In this document: piece after piece, positions 16,876-26,891 of the stretch | How the letters are laid out: each line of letters starts with the position of its first letter | Numbering within the stretch: position 1 is the stretch's first letter | NCBI GenBank assembly: GCA_905478195.1 | Contig: CAJQHM010000078.1 | Span: 1 to 33,263 of the forward strand | Reading direction: 5' to 3' | Source: an uncultured Pseudomonadales bacterium | GTDB taxonomy: Bacteria > Pseudomonadota > Gammaproteobacteria > Pseudomonadales > Pseudohongiellaceae | Length of the DNA: 33,263 nucleotides | Notes under the pieces: generated by a model | Told to the model about the DNA's origin: nothing | Databases searched by the model: none | What the model saw: only the letters and a program-made list of their open reading frames with translations | Made by a program: the position numbers and the translations under genes

Positions 16876-19698
16876 TTACACGAAGTCTCTAGGCTCGCCT
16901 TGTCCGTCGACGTTTACGACGCAACGCTGACATAGTGTGGGGTGAGCGGCACTCTGACCAATATCCTCTGTGTGATGCCAGCAGCGCTCACACTTCTCAA
17001 AGCTGGAAGCATTGACCTGTAGCTTTACATTGTCCAGGTCTGTAGGACTCGCCGTAGAGGGCGCATCAGTCAAGGCATGCACCTTCGCACTGCTCACGAT
17101 CAATGCAAATCTAAGTTCTGATTCCAGGGAGTTCAGTTGCTTGGCCAGCGCATCATCACAATAGATATCAACTTCAGCGCTCAAGCTGGCACCGACTTCC
17201 TTGGCTGCACGTTTCGCTTCCAACTCCTTGTTTACAGCTGTCTTCACTAACAAGATCTGTTGCCAGAAAACATCTGGAAACGCGTCAAGCTCAGCAAAGT
17301 CTGCAACTGAATCTGAAAAATTGGAAAGAAACACCGACTCTTCTCTAGAGCCCGGGATATTCTGCCAGATCTCATCGGCTGTAAAGCTAAGTATAGGCGC
17401 TATCAAGCGACTGAACATTTCAAGAATATTGTACAGCGCGGTTTGTGCGGAACGACGGGCGACACTGTCGGCCTGAGTCGTATACTGCCGATCTTTGATA
17501 ACGTCTAGATAGAAACCACCCAACTCGACCACGCAGAAGTTATGAATCTTCTGATACACATTCAGGAAATTGTAGTTGTCATAGTGCTCGATGACTTCTT
17601 TTTGCATCTGCTGACACTGACGCGTTATCCAATAGTCTACGGCTATCATTTCCTCTGGATTAAGCTGATCCTTCTCCGGGTCGAATCCCCTCAAATTTGA
17701 CAGCATGAAACGTGCAGTATTTCTAATTCGGCGATAAGAGTCGGCGACGCGCTTGAAGATCTCATCTGACACTGTCATCTCGCCACGATAATCTGTTGCA
17801 GCAACCCACAGGCGCAGAATATCGGCCCCGTATTGCTTGAATATCAAATCGGGTGCTACCGTATTTCCCAGTGACTTGGACATCTTCTTGCCATCGGCGT
17901 CAACGAAGAAACCGTGGGTCAACACTTCCTTATAGGGAGCCGTACCATTCATCGCTACCGCCGTTTTTAATGACGATTGAAACCAGCCGCGGTGTTGATC
18001 GGAGCCTTCCAGATAGAGATCGGCAGGATAGCTCAGCTCATCGCGCTCACCGATGACCGAGTAGTGACTCACACCCGAATCGAACCAGACATCGAGGGTG
18101 TCTGTGACTTTTTCATAGTCGGCCGCATCTTCGCCAAGTAATTCGTCGGCTTCCAGTTCGAACCAGGCCTCGATGCCCCGTTTTTCTATTAGCTGTGCGA
18201 CCTGCTCTATCAATTCCGCAGTACGTGGATGCAGAGCCTGCGTCTCTTTGTTAACAAATAAAGTAATCGGCACACCCCAGGTACGTTGTCGTGAGATACA
18301 CCAATCTGGGCTTCCCTTCAACATGAGTTCGATACGCGCCTTGCCCCAATCGGGAATCCACTTAACTCCATCAACCGCTGTTAGTGATTTACCGAGCAGA
18401 TCATTTTCGCTCATGCTAATAAACCACTGTGGAGTGGCGCGGTAGATGAGTGGCGTCTTTGTACGCCAGCAATGTGCGTAGCTATGATTTATCTTATCCA
18501 GTGCAACCAGCGCCTTTACCTCGCGCAGCTTCGCGATAATGTCTTCATCAACCTTGTAGACATGGCCACCGGCGAAATCGCCTGCGGCGGACGTAAAGAC
18601 GCCATTCTCGTCGACGAGATTTAGGGTACCTATGCCGTAGGCTGCGCCAACATTAAAATCATCTACACCGTGATCGGGAGCAGTATGCACGGCCCCGGTA
18701 CCCGCTTCGGTAGTGACATGCTCACCCAATATCAGTGGCACCAGCCTGTCTACGAAAGGGTGCAGTAGAATCTGTTTTTCCAGTTGCGAGCCTGTCGCCT
18801 CGGCGACAATCTCAAATGACTCGCAGTTGTAGCGACTCATGATTCTCTCGACCATGTCCGTTGCTACCACTATTAGCTCAGAACCTTGATCCAACTCGCA
18901 GCGTACCAGGGCATAGCTCAGCTCTCCGTGCAGACAGACCGCCTGATTCGAGGGCAGTGTCCAAGGCGTAGTTGTCCATATAACGACAGAGACAGGCTCA
19001 TCGGCAGCGACCGTGGCAGAAAACAGCCCTAGAAATGTATCTCTATCTTGTGGCGTGAAACGCACATCTATCGCGAAGGAATCCTTATCCTGATATTCGA
19101 CTTCAGCCTCCGCCAGGGCCGAGGCTCCGACCACACTCCAGTAGACCGGCTTATAGCCTTTTACCAGGTGGCCATTTTCAATAATTTTTCCCAATGAACG
19201 CACGATATCGGCCTCTGTCTCGAAGACCATCGTCAGATAAGGGTTTCCCCAATCGCCCAATACACCCAAGCGAATAAAACCGTTACGCTGGATATCAACC
19301 TGCTTCGCCGCATATTCCCGGCAGGCTTTACGAAACTCGGCGTGGGAGATTTTCTGGCCGGCTTTCCCCTTCTTCTTCTCTACATTGTGCTCAATAGGCA
19401 AGCCATGGCAGTCCCAACCCGGAATATACGGCGCGTCAAAGCCGTTCAGAGATTTTGCCTTGACGACGAAGTCTTTCAGCGACTTGTTGATCGCATGACC
19501 AAGGTGCAGCTCCCCATTCGCGTAAGGAGGACCATCATGCAAGATGAATTTCGGCTTACCACTATTCTTTTCGGCTATGCGCTTGTAGAGATCCAGCTTC
19601 TGCCATTGCTGCAAAATACCGGGTTCCCGCTGCGCCAGATTGGCCTTCATAGGAAACTCGGTATGCGGTAGGTTTAATGTATCTTTATAATCACTCAT
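16876..19698 (-). CDS. ileS: Isoleucine--tRNA ligase
   Basis: A class Ia synthetase charging tRNA-Ile, 940 residues (E. coli 938). HLGH is at 65-68 ([18 protein letters not shown]). The CP1 editing domain contains [13 protein letters not shown] and [17 protein letters not shown] is at 605-609 ([11 protein letters not shown]). The C-terminal zinc site has [12 protein letters not shown] and CQRC near residues 901-930, the arrangement of the bacterial type. ATG 19698 gives [21 protein letters not shown], the conserved N-terminus. It follows ribF by 61 bases. Confidence 0.97.
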   Translation of the reverse strand: MSDYKDTLNLPHTEFPMKANLAQREPGILQQWQKLDLYKRIAEKNSGKPKFILHDGPPYANGELHLGHAINKSLKDFVVKAKSLNGFDAPYIPGWDCHGLPIEHNVEKKKGKAGQKISHAEFRKACREYAAKQVDIQRNGFIRLGVLGDWGNPYLTMVFETEADIVRSLGKIIENGHLVKGYKPVYWSVVGASALAEAEVEYQDKDSFAIDVRFTPQDRDTFLGLFSATVAADEPVSVVIWTTTPWTLPSNQAVCLHGELSYALVRCELDQGSELIVVATDMVERIMSRYNCESFEIVAEATGSQLEKQILLHPFVDRLVPLILGEHVTTEAGTGAVHTAPDHGVDDFNVGAAYGIGTLNLVDENGVFTSAAGDFAGGHVYKVDEDIIAKLREVKALVALDKINHSYAHCWRTKTPLIYRATPQWFISMSENDLLGKSLTAVDGVKWIPDWGKARIELMLKGSPDWCISRQRTWGVPITLFVNKETQALHPRTAELIEQVAQLIEKRGIEAWFELEADELLGEDAADYEKVTDTLDVWFDSGVSHYSVIGERDELSYPADLYLEGSDQHRGWFQSSLKTAVAMNGTAPYKEVLTHGFFVDADGKKMSKSLGNTVAPDLIFKQYGADILRLWVAATDYRGEMTVSDEIFKRVADSYRRIRNTARFMLSNLRGFDPEKDQLNPEEMIAVDYWITRQCQQMQKEVIEHYDNYNFLNVYQKIHNFCVVELGGFYLDVIKDRQYTTQADSVARRSAQTALYNILEMFSRLIAPILSFTADEIWQNIPGSREESVFLSNFSDSVADFAELDAFPDVFWQQILLVKTAVNKELEAKRAAKEVGASLSAEVDIYCDDALAKQLNSLESELRFALIVSSAKVHALTDAPSTASPTDLDNVKLQVNASSFEKCERCWHHTEDIGQSAAHPTLCQRCVVNVDGQGEPRDFV

Positions 19699-19759
19699 AG
19701 CTAGATCTATACGTTGTCTTAGTGGCTTCTGTAATGTATCTGTTAGTAGCTAAATATTC

Positions 19760-20698
19760 TTAGTTAGTAACACCAAAAATTTCTCTCACCTGCTCCACAT
19801 CGGCACTTATCTGACTTTTTAGCTCATCGAGGCCAGAGAACTTAAGCTCCTCGCGGATTTTCTGTCTAAAGATGACCTCGATCGTCTTGCCGTAGAGATC
19901 CTCATTAAAATCGAGAATATGAGCCTCCAACAATGCCTCGCCCGATTCGGTTACTGTAGGCCGGTAGCCGATGTTAACCGCTGCGGGCCGATAATGATCC
20001 ACCAGGCGCACTTCGCAGGCATAAACTCCATGCAGGGGAATACGCAGACGCTGCGGATTGATATTGCAGGTTGGGAAACCCAGATCGGCCCCTAACTGAG
20101 CACCTTGCACTACCTCACCCTTAATTGAATACGGTCTACCCAGCAACTGCTCTACGAGAGTGAAATCTGCATTTGCCAACTGTTCGCGGATAAAAGTACT
20201 GCTAATTCGATGACCATTACGTTCGTAGGCCGCAGTTTCGACTACTTCGAAGCCAAACTGCTCGCCAGCTTCTTGCAGTAGCGAAAAATCGCCCTTGCGC
20301 TGATGACCAAATCTGAAATCATTACCCACGATAAAGCTTTTCACCCCTAGCCCTTTGACGAGGATATCCGCTATATAGGCTTGTGCACTCAACTCGCTGA
20401 GCGCCTTATCAAACTTCAGCAAAAATACGAAGTCGATGCCGAAGCTATCCAGTAGCTCCAGCTTTTCCTTCAATATCGTCAATCTTGCAGGGCAGCTACG
20501 CGCATCGCTGGCAAAGAATTCCTCGGGGTGCGGTTCAACCACGATGACCAGTGAGGGCAAGTCGAATTGCTCAGCCTTCTGATTTAGCTGATCCAGAATA
20601 AGCTGGTGGCCCAAGTGCACACCATCAAATTTGCCAATGGTGGCTACACAGCTTTCCTGAAGCTGAGAGAAGCGGTTAGAGTCTTCGAAGATTATCAT
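19760..20698 (-). CDS. ribF: Bifunctional riboflavin kinase / FAD synthetase
   Basis: Makes FMN from riboflavin and then FAD. It has 312 residues. The FAD synthetase nucleotidyltransferase domain is N-terminal, with GKFDGVHLGH at 22-31, FIVGNDFRFGHQRKGD and ISSTFIRE. The kinase domain is C-terminal, with LGADLGFPTCNI (the PTxN motif, with Cys instead of the common Ala), HGVYACEV and EAHILDFNEDLYGK. It is the first gene of the ribF-ileS-fkpB-ispH run. A perfect -10 lies upstream at 20735-20730. Confidence 0.96.
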   Translation of the reverse strand: MIIFEDSNRFSQLQESCVATIGKFDGVHLGHQLILDQLNQKAEQFDLPSLVIVVEPHPEEFFASDARSCPARLTILKEKLELLDSFGIDFVFLLKFDKALSELSAQAYIADILVKGLGVKSFIVGNDFRFGHQRKGDFSLLQEAGEQFGFEVVETAAYERNGHRISSTFIREQLANADFTLVEQLLGRPYSIKGEVVQGAQLGADLGFPTCNINPQRLRIPLHGVYACEVRLVDHYRPAAVNIGYRPTVTESGEALLEAHILDFNEDLYGKTIEVIFRQKIREELKFSGLDELKSQISADVEQVREIFGVTN

Positions 20699-20729
20699 TG
20701 GCAGAGGCTACTACTCGGAAAAGCGCGGA

Positions 20730-20735
20730 ATTATA
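20730..20735 (-). promoter_or_regulatory. Candidate -10 for the ribF operon
   Basis: Read on the minus strand, TATAAT occupies 20735-20730, 31 bases before the ribF ATG and followed by a GC-rich TCCGCGC stretch. No good -35 is visible at 16-18 bases (TGCAAA at best). The perfect hexamer and the position support a promoter for ribF-ileS-fkpB-ispH. Confidence 0.5.
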
Positions 20736-20802
20736 CTCCTTTATACCCAAACTTTGCAGATTTATGGACAAATCTATCTCGTGCACTGGGCTGCGGGGCA
20801 GT

Positions 20803-21048
20803 CTAGACCCCTGCATCGGTGCTCGAGGCAGGCTTTCCCTGTTTCAGGCCTGCTAGGCCTTTCCTGAAGAGAACGCGAGCCAACACCAGCAGGCAGATGA
20901 TAAGCACGCCCTGCCCCACCAGCGTATTGACCACAGAAATAGTCTCTGGGCGGGACGAGATGAAGATCAGATTAACCAGCGTAGCTATGGCTGCCAGTGA
21001 AACTATAGCTGACCCGAATAATTGGATGATGGCGATAAATTTGTTCAT
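20803..21048 (-). CDS. Small two-helix membrane protein, unknown function
   Basis: An 81-residue protein with two hydrophobic segments (about 4-30 and 43-62) joined by a short loop SSRPETISVV, and a basic C-terminal tail (RKGLAGLKQGK). No family is recognised. The ATG at 21048 has only a weak ribosome site (AGAGAC). It starts 32 bases after the end of the acyltransferase gene on the same strand, so it may be the last gene of the ATP-grasp/acyltransferase transcript. Codon use resembles its neighbours. Confidence 0.6.
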   Translation of the reverse strand: MNKFIAIIQLFGSAIVSLAAIATLVNLIFISSRPETISVVNTLVGQGVLIICLLVLARVLFRKGLAGLKQGKPASSTDAGV

Positions 21049-21080
21049 CTATTTGTCTCTAGATAGCCCCTAAAAAGTCA

Positions 21081-22826
21081 CTAGGCAGTATCTTGTAGTT
21101 TGTGAAAGTTCATGAATTGTTCATGGCCATCGGCGCCAAGAAACCGGCTTAGCGTCTTCGCATCAGTCTTGCGAGCATCGACGATAATAAGACCCTCGAG
21201 AGAGTCATTAAAATTTGGGTGTATGTTAAAACAAACCAGCTTACCGTTCACCGAGAGATAATGCCTCAACAAAACCGGAACAGCCTTCCCGGGATCACAG
21301 CGTCCAATTAATTTCCCCAACATCTTCACATTAGACAATTCCGCTAGCATCTCATTAGTCCAGACACGGTTCATGATCTTATGCGGTGTTATTGGTTTGA
21401 CGAGTTGATCGTATTCACTTGCCTTGAAATTAGTCAACATAGTATCGGCGATAAGTGCGCGCGCAAGATCACTATACTCCCTCGATATACTCACAGACCC
21501 GAACAAAGTGTGATACCTGGGTCTTTCTACCAGGATTCTGCCGATCCCACGCCACAGCAAATTAAGCGATACTGGCTTTTTCTGATAATCAGGATGAATA
21601 AAACTCCGCCCCATCTCGATTGCCGAACCCAGCTGATTGATGAAGGCTTCATCGTATTTATACAGAGAACGACTATACAACCCCTTAACACCATGAGCGG
21701 CAACTATCTCATCCACGAGCCCTACCCTGTAGGCTCCTGCAATCCTAAGAGCTGTCTTATCCCAGAGAAATAGATGCAGATAATGCGGATCGAATTCATC
21801 AGAATCTTTGGACAGTCCCGTACCCTCGCCCACGGAGCGAAACGTCACCTCTCTCGCGATCGCGATCTGCTCCATGATGAGCCCCAGGCTTTCGAATGGC
21901 GCACAGTAGACGTCAAATTCCTCGTGTTCGATTAGCCGAAATTGTTCGAGGCTCTCAATCGTTTTAAGCAATTCATGGGGGCCGATAGTCGAGCTGCCAT
22001 CCACTACAGACTGCTGCTTCGGGTCGGTCGACCGCAGCGGCTCTCGCACCAAGGCATTGGTGCTTATTCGCAGATAATCGGTGATCACTCTGGGACTTTG
22101 CAGAAGCCTGAGCTCAGCCGCAGGAATCGGTCGACCGAAGCACAGCGGCAAATTAAACCCCTGCTTATTGGCCAATTGGCGCGGCAGCAGAGCCGTCCGC
22201 AATCGAGGATGGACCATGCCCGCAGCATAGAATAAGCGGCTGTTAGTTCCCCCCACATGAACAGGCAAACAGGTGGCCTGATAACGCTTCAATAGCTGTC
22301 CGGCCAAGCGGTTCCATGTGCGATCCTGAATCCTGCGATGACTGTGTTCATAGGCTGACACCATACCCGCCGGAAAAATCAACACCGCTCCATCGTTTTT
22401 CAGATGCTTGTGGACCTGCTTTATACTCGCCACATTCCCAGCAGCCGCATCGCTAGACAAGACATCCACACCGATAAAAATATCGGCCAGTTCCGGTATT
22501 CTGCGCAGCAATTCATTAGTCAGGACCTTGAGGTCGGGGCGAATATCCGCAATCACCTTCGCTATCGCCACGCCTTCCAAACCGCCGAGAGGATGATTCG
22601 CCACGATAAGCACCGGGCCCGTCCGCGGCAGCTCATCAAGGACTGCACCGTTGATAAGCTCCAGACTTACACCTAGGGCGTCGAGGGTATATTGAAGAAA
22701 CTCGTGGGGCGTGCAGTCCTGAGGCCGCGCATCATATATTGCACCAAGCTGGTCTAATCCAAGCGCTTTCTCGAGAACCGCAGACAGGATTCGTGGCTTA
22801 AAGGGCAGTCGGCAGGGATTAGTCAT
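21081..22826 (-). CDS. olsF: Bifunctional ornithine-lipid acyltransferase, OlsF-like (PlsC-like + GNAT domains)
   Basis: A 581-residue fusion. The N-terminal half (about 50-250) is a lysophospholipid-acyltransferase-like domain, with NHPLGGLEG (77-85) standing for the NHxxxxD/E motif and FPAGMVSAYEH (151-161) for the FPEG motif. The C-terminal half (about 300-480) resembles OlsB-type GNAT N-acyltransferases (AIAREVTFRSVGEGTGLS, SDEFDPHYLHLFLWD). This order is that of OlsF, known from Serratia, where the C-terminal part N-acylates ornithine and the N-terminal part O-acylates the lyso-lipid, giving ornithine lipid in one protein at the inner membrane. The same fusion also occurs in proteins merely labelled acyltransferase or haemolysin-like. 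Its ATG overlaps the end of the ATP-grasp gene by eight bases. Confidence 0.78.
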   Translation of the reverse strand: MTNPCRLPFKPRILSAVLEKALGLDQLGAIYDARPQDCTPHEFLQYTLDALGVSLELINGAVLDELPRTGPVLIVANHPLGGLEGVAIAKVIADIRPDLKVLTNELLRRIPELADIFIGVDVLSSDAAAGNVASIKQVHKHLKNDGAVLIFPAGMVSAYEHSHRRIQDRTWNRLAGQLLKRYQATCLPVHVGGTNSRLFYAAGMVHPRLRTALLPRQLANKQGFNLPLCFGRPIPAAELRLLQSPRVITDYLRISTNALVREPLRSTDPKQQSVVDGSSTIGPHELLKTIESLEQFRLIEHEEFDVYCAPFESLGLIMEQIAIAREVTFRSVGEGTGLSKDSDEFDPHYLHLFLWDKTALRIAGAYRVGLVDEIVAAHGVKGLYSRSLYKYDEAFINQLGSAIEMGRSFIHPDYQKKPVSLNLLWRGIGRILVERPRYHTLFGSVSISREYSDLARALIADTMLTNFKASEYDQLVKPITPHKIMNRVWTNEMLAELSNVKMLGKLIGRCDPGKAVPVLLRHYLSVNGKLVCFNIHPNFNDSLEGLIIVDARKTDAKTLSRFLGADGHEQFMNFHKLQDTA

Positions 22827-23940
22827 TTTGAGGATACTGCTTCACTAGATTATTTTCAAAGCGCCAGGCTCGGTAGAGAGCCATCAGGCCTGGGGGCTTG
22901 TTGCCCCTCTTGCGGCTAACATGACCAAGTTTAAACAGCGTATGGTATTGCTGCAACAGGGTTCTCACCGCCTTGCTCAGACCTGCATTTCTATCCCAAA
23001 TATTAATGGATTCAGAGCTTGCTCCATTAATCTCTATAATATCGAAATCCGCCCCTGCACTGAGATTCTTTATATTTTTAAACTTCACATCCAGACGTCC
23101 GTAATAGAAACCCGGAATATCAGAAAATATCTTATCCAGTGCTTCCGACAGCCTCTGGTCGATTAATTCCTCGGCATCACGGAACACAGCGCCGCGGCAA
23201 TGACTGGCAGAAAATACTAATCTATAGGGCTCTCCCCGCGGAATAACGTCATTCCAACGCGCGCTGTGTCTAGTCTCGTAGAGATGCAGCAGCTCGCCCG
23301 CACGGGGATCATCGGCAACGAGCTCTCTTAGCTGCTTCGCACCATCGCCCACTACATAGGGGGTGTACTTCAACGTAAGGGACGTGACTTGCCCTCGCGC
23401 CTGCTCGGGGTTACGCACATAGAATACGCCAGCCTCGGCATCCCACTGACTCAACTTCTGAAACTGAATACAGCCACCTACGGGAAAGCCACTCAGGTAG
23501 GCCCGCAAGTCCTTCTCATTGGCGAGTAACTTTACCCCCGCGCCGCGACACCCAATATTAGGTTTACCGACTACGGGATAACCCAATCCGGCCGCGATCA
23601 ATGACTCTCTGGCGGTTGCTAACTGCTCCTCAATCGGAGTCTCGTCCACATCGATGAGTATCCACGAAAGTATCCATTGCCGCGCATGTTCCCCAGCCAG
23701 ATCGAACACCGCCGACTTCGACACTCCTACCATTCCCGACAAGGGGACCCCAGGATTCGCGATCAGCGGAAGACTCAGGCTGCGATATCGAATAGAGAGA
23801 AGCGCCCATTGAATCGCTACCGGCACATAAATCAACCACATCGGCCAGAATTCGAAGAATGAGATTGCACGACCAGAGTTGTCGAGTGCCGGCATTCCTG
23901 CAGGCACGTAGGGGTTGGGATCTGTGTCTGATTCTTTCAA
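22819..23940 (-). CDS. Membrane-anchored ATP-grasp protein
   Basis: A 373-residue protein: a soluble N-terminus, a hydrophobic anchor (about 31-50, FEFWPMWLIYVPVAIQWALL), then an ATP-grasp domain. Features are VGKPNIGCRGAGV with lysine 126 and the glycine-rich loop at 132-136, YTPYVVGDGAKQLRELV, R282-x-D284 (GRLDVKF), and E303-x-N305 (IEINGASSES), the magnesium-binding pattern of D-Ala-D-Ala ligase and cyanophycin synthetase relatives. ATP-grasp enzymes join a carboxylate to an amine. The substrate is unknown. The eight-base overlap with the OlsF-like gene suggests a lipid or amino-acid head group. The longest start is TTG 23940 with no good ribosome site; ATG 23895 is possible. Confidence 0.72.
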   Translation of the reverse strand: MKESDTDPNPYVPAGMPALDNSGRAISFFEFWPMWLIYVPVAIQWALLSIRYRSLSLPLIANPGVPLSGMVGVSKSAVFDLAGEHARQWILSWILIDVDETPIEEQLATARESLIAAGLGYPVVGKPNIGCRGAGVKLLANEKDLRAYLSGFPVGGCIQFQKLSQWDAEAGVFYVRNPEQARGQVTSLTLKYTPYVVGDGAKQLRELVADDPRAGELLHLYETRHSARWNDVIPRGEPYRLVFSASHCRGAVFRDAEELIDQRLSEALDKIFSDIPGFYYGRLDVKFKNIKNLSAGADFDIIEINGASSESINIWDRNAGLSKAVRTLLQQYHTLFKLGHVSRKRGNKPPGLMALYRAWRFENNLVKQYPQND

Positions 23941-24231
23941 AATGTCTGGAGACTTCCTTCAATATTCGTGTAGCAGACCGGCTAGGTTCAAATTTGTTCC
24001 AACGAGCTATTGTCAGCACTGCAGCCATGGGTGCATATCTCAGGTAAGAGTATCGCATTAGCTTGGAGAACCCTCAATCACGCTAGCCTTCAGCCAATTA
24101 ATTGAGGATGTAGTCACGAAGCCTTCTTTTTCAATAGTTGCCCGCAGGGGTGCCGATAACAGATACAGTAGCGAAGTTGTCTATGCCACTGCTATTATCA
24201 ATTCTGGCAAGCCTTTGGAAAAACCAGCACC
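23941..24231. other. Divergent intergenic region, 291 bases
   Basis: The space between the divergent ATP-grasp gene and the small membrane-protein gene. It has a seven-base inverted repeat, CCTCAAT (24072-24078) with ATTGAGG (24101-24107), and a run of five Ts near 24126. No convincing pair of promoter hexamers and no ORF with a ribosome site were found. It must contain both promoters, but I cannot place them. Confidence 0.4.
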
Positions 24232-24633
24232 ATGCTCGGAAAAATACTACTAACTCTTGCGGTGATCGTAATAGCCTTCTTTTTTGTTCGTCAACGGGAT
24301 ATGAAGAACAGAACAGACTCGGCAAGGCCCAAAACCCGCACTGCGCTTCCCAAGACTCCCGAAGCGCAGGAAGACAATACCCTGTCGGCAGATCTAAGGC
24401 TTGGCGCTTATATGTTTCTGGTACTGGTCATCGGCATAGGAATCGCTCTGTACTATTTTCAATGGCAGGACGACCATTCAATCCTGACCGTGCGCCTGCA
24501 TCGCGAGGGGCAGGCGCGGCCGATTGAATATCAGATTTATAAATATCAGCTAGCTGAGCGCTCCTTTACAACACTCGATGGCATTCTAGTCACGGTAGCA
24601 AGCAGTGAACGCATGGAGGTTGAGGGTTTATAA
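24232..24633 (+). CDS. Small membrane protein preceding the molybdopterin oxidoreductase
   Basis: A 133-residue protein with two predicted membrane helices (about 3-19 and 57-76), separated by a hydrophilic stretch rich in T, K and P, and a C-terminal soluble domain (about 80-133) of mostly beta character, ITVRLHREGQ-like at its start. No family is firmly recognised, though small proteins of this kind occur next to FdhF-like genes in other gammaproteobacteria (recalled, not checked). The ATG at 24232 has a weak ribosome site. The stop is 22 bases before the preferred start of the oxidoreductase, so the two are likely co-transcribed and may act together at the membrane. Confidence 0.6.
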   Translation: MLGKILLTLAVIVIAFFFVRQRDMKNRTDSARPKTRTALPKTPEAQEDNTLSADLRLGAYMFLVLVIGIGIALYYFQWQDDHSILTVRLHREGQARPIEYQIYKYQLAERSFTTLDGILVTVASSERMEVEGL

Positions 24634-24655
24634 CAAACTCTCTAGGAAAAATAAC

Positions 24656-26878
24656 ATTAGCGAAAAATCCAACAAAGCGGTAACCGGGGGCGGCTTCAAG
24701 GCGATGCAGTATGTGATGTCCTGTGCGCAGAAAGTTGGCACTCGGAAATTGGCCGCAGCGGTAAGATCAAAAAACACCTGCAAGGCATGCGCCTTTGGTA
24801 CCGGCGGCCAGCGCGGCGGCTTACACAATGAATACAGCAAACGAGTTGAGATATGTAACAAGAATATTCAGGCGCAAATGAGTGACATTCGTGACCCGAT
24901 TCCGCCCCAGATATTCGAGCAGAATAGCATCACCGAACTCAGGGAGCTGAGTGCGAAGCAACTCGAAGATCTAGGCCGCCTCTCAGTGCCCTTGCATAAG
25001 TCTGCAGGGTCCGATCGCTATGAGGCCATCAGCTACGAGCGAGCCTATGCGCTCATTATAGAACGACTAAAACAGAGTGACTCACAGCGCAGCTTCTTTT
25101 ATGCCTCTGGCAGATCATCGAATGAGGCCGCTTTTATTCTTCAATTATTCGCGCGTCTGTATGGCTGCAACCACATCAATAACTGCTCCTACTACTGCCA
25201 TCAAGCCTCAGGTGTAGGCCTGGGAAATAGCATAGGCAACGGAACAGCGACCATACAATATGGCGATCTGCACAAGGCAGACTTGATATTTGTATTCGGC
25301 GCAAATCCCGCATCGAACCACCCGCGTTTCGTTAAGGTCTTGCTAGAGTGCAGACAACGAGGCGGACAGGTTGTCATAGTCAATCCGGCGCGTGAGGCCG
25401 GCCTGGTTCGTTTTGCTTCGCCCAGCAATTTCAAGTCTATGATAAGCGGCGGTGGCGAAGTTGCGTCACATTATATACAACCTCATGTGGGCAGTGACGT
25501 TGCACTGATTAGCGGAATGGCAAAACACCTTATAGCCTCCGGCTTGGTAGATCAGCACTATATAGACTCTTACTGTGAGCACTATGATTCCTATTCCAGT
25601 TTCATAACAGGCCTAGCCTGGGATGATATAGAGAAAGATTGCGGCATCGAACGATCTCAAATCGAAGCCTTGGCCGAAATCTATGCAAAAAGCGATAGAA
25701 CCGTTTTTTCCTGGGGGATGGGACTAACCCATCACCACAATGGTAGCGACAACATTGAAGCTATTGCGAGTCTCGCCCTATTGCGCGGCATGATAGGCGG
25801 CGAGGGCAAGGGGCTGTTGCCGCTGCGCGGCCATAGCAATGTCCAGGGTGTGGGCTCGATGGGAGTGACTCCCGCTCTTAAAGCCGAAGTGTTCGCTGCA
25901 ATCGAAGGGGAGTTTTCGGTAAAACTGCCGAACTACTCCGGCATGGACACCCTCGCCTGCGTCCAAGCGGCCGCAAAGGGTAAGATTGACTTCGCCTTCT
26001 TGCTCGGAGGCAATCTGTTTTCAGCCAATCCAGACACGGCCTACTCAGAGCAAGCACTAAGCAGCATCCCCTTCAAAGTCATGGTCAATTCCACGCTAAA
26101 TCAGACTCATCTGAACGGCGTCGACGGTGAGAATCTGGTATTGCCTATTCGAGTGCGCGACGAGGAGACACAGGCCACGACGCAGGAATCTATGTTTAAT
26201 TACCTGCGTATGAGCGATGGCGGATTCGAGCGTATCGAAGCACTGCAATCGGAAGTTCAGATCATTAGCGCTATCGCCTCCGGGGTCATCGATAAAGAAA
26301 TTTTGGATTTCCAGGAATTCGAACGCCACGAATCTATTCGCAAGGCAATCGCCAAGTTGATTCCCGGATTCGCCGGACTAGCAGACATTGACCAGACCAA
26401 GACCGAATTCCATATCGAGGGGCGGCATCTAGCACAGCCCAAGTTCGCGACTAAATCTGGCCGAGCGAGTTTCTGCGTGCCAACGCAGACCGAATTGAAT
26501 CTCAGACCTGCCTCGGCAACGAATGACGGTCAGCGCTTCACCCTCACTTCCGTGCGCAGCGAAGGCCAGTTCAATACAATTATTTACAGCGAGGAAGACA
26601 TCTACAGAAGACAGTCTCACAGGGAGGTACTATTCATCAGCGCCGAAGACCTAGACGCACTGGAATTAACAGCTGAAGACAAGGTCGATGTGGTGAACGA
26701 TACCGGCGCAATGAGGGGGCTGAGCATTGCGGTCTATGATATTAAGCCTGGAAATGTGATGTGCTACTTTCCAGAGGCCAACGTACTCGTTCCTCAATCT
26801 GTCGACCAGAGAAGTCGAACGCCCGCGTTTAAATCAGTATCCGTAGCGATTCTCAAATGCACCACTGCGATTCGATAG
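24656..26878 (+). CDS. Molybdopterin oxidoreductase, FdhF/YdeP family
   Basis: About 740 residues. A cytoplasmic molybdenum enzyme with one Fe-S cluster site (CKAC near residues 42-45 and a further cysteine in VEIC), then the Mo-bisMGD domains: GRSSNEAAFILQLFARLYG, NNCSYYCHQASGVGLGNS, GANPASNHPR, GHSNVQGVGSMGVTP, LGGNLFSANPD and EETQATTQESMFNY. In E. coli FdhF the Mo ligand is selenocysteine in a V-U-H context. Here the aligned residue is cysteine (YYCHQ), so no Sec machinery is needed. Substrate is unknown; formate is only one option. Start: a GTG at 24605 overlaps the upstream gene and lacks a ribosome site, the ATG at 24704 removes the conserved GGGFKA segment, and ATT 24656 has AGGA eight bases upstream, so it is preferred though rare. 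Confidence 0.85.
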   Translation: MSEKSNKAVTGGGFKAMQYVMSCAQKVGTRKLAAAVRSKNTCKACAFGTGGQRGGLHNEYSKRVEICNKNIQAQMSDIRDPIPPQIFEQNSITELRELSAKQLEDLGRLSVPLHKSAGSDRYEAISYERAYALIIERLKQSDSQRSFFYASGRSSNEAAFILQLFARLYGCNHINNCSYYCHQASGVGLGNSIGNGTATIQYGDLHKADLIFVFGANPASNHPRFVKVLLECRQRGGQVVIVNPAREAGLVRFASPSNFKSMISGGGEVASHYIQPHVGSDVALISGMAKHLIASGLVDQHYIDSYCEHYDSYSSFITGLAWDDIEKDCGIERSQIEALAEIYAKSDRTVFSWGMGLTHHHNGSDNIEAIASLALLRGMIGGEGKGLLPLRGHSNVQGVGSMGVTPALKAEVFAAIEGEFSVKLPNYSGMDTLACVQAAAKGKIDFAFLLGGNLFSANPDTAYSEQALSSIPFKVMVNSTLNQTHLNGVDGENLVLPIRVRDEETQATTQESMFNYLRMSDGGFERIEALQSEVQIISAIASGVIDKEILDFQEFERHESIRKAIAKLIPGFAGLADIDQTKTEFHIEGRHLAQPKFATKSGRASFCVPTQTELNLRPASATNDGQRFTLTSVRSEGQFNTIIYSEEDIYRRQSHREVLFISAEDLDALELTAEDKVDVVNDTGAMRGLSIAVYDIKPGNVMCYFPEANVLVPQSVDQRSRTPAFKSVSVAILKCTTAIR

Positions 26879-26891
26879 CGCCTTAGCCAGC

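Noticed and set aside
23630..24058. Minus-strand ORF of 142 codons across the ATP-grasp start
   Set aside because: Overlaps the conserved ATP-grasp N-terminal region in a different frame; composition is arginine- and serine-rich as in shadow frames.
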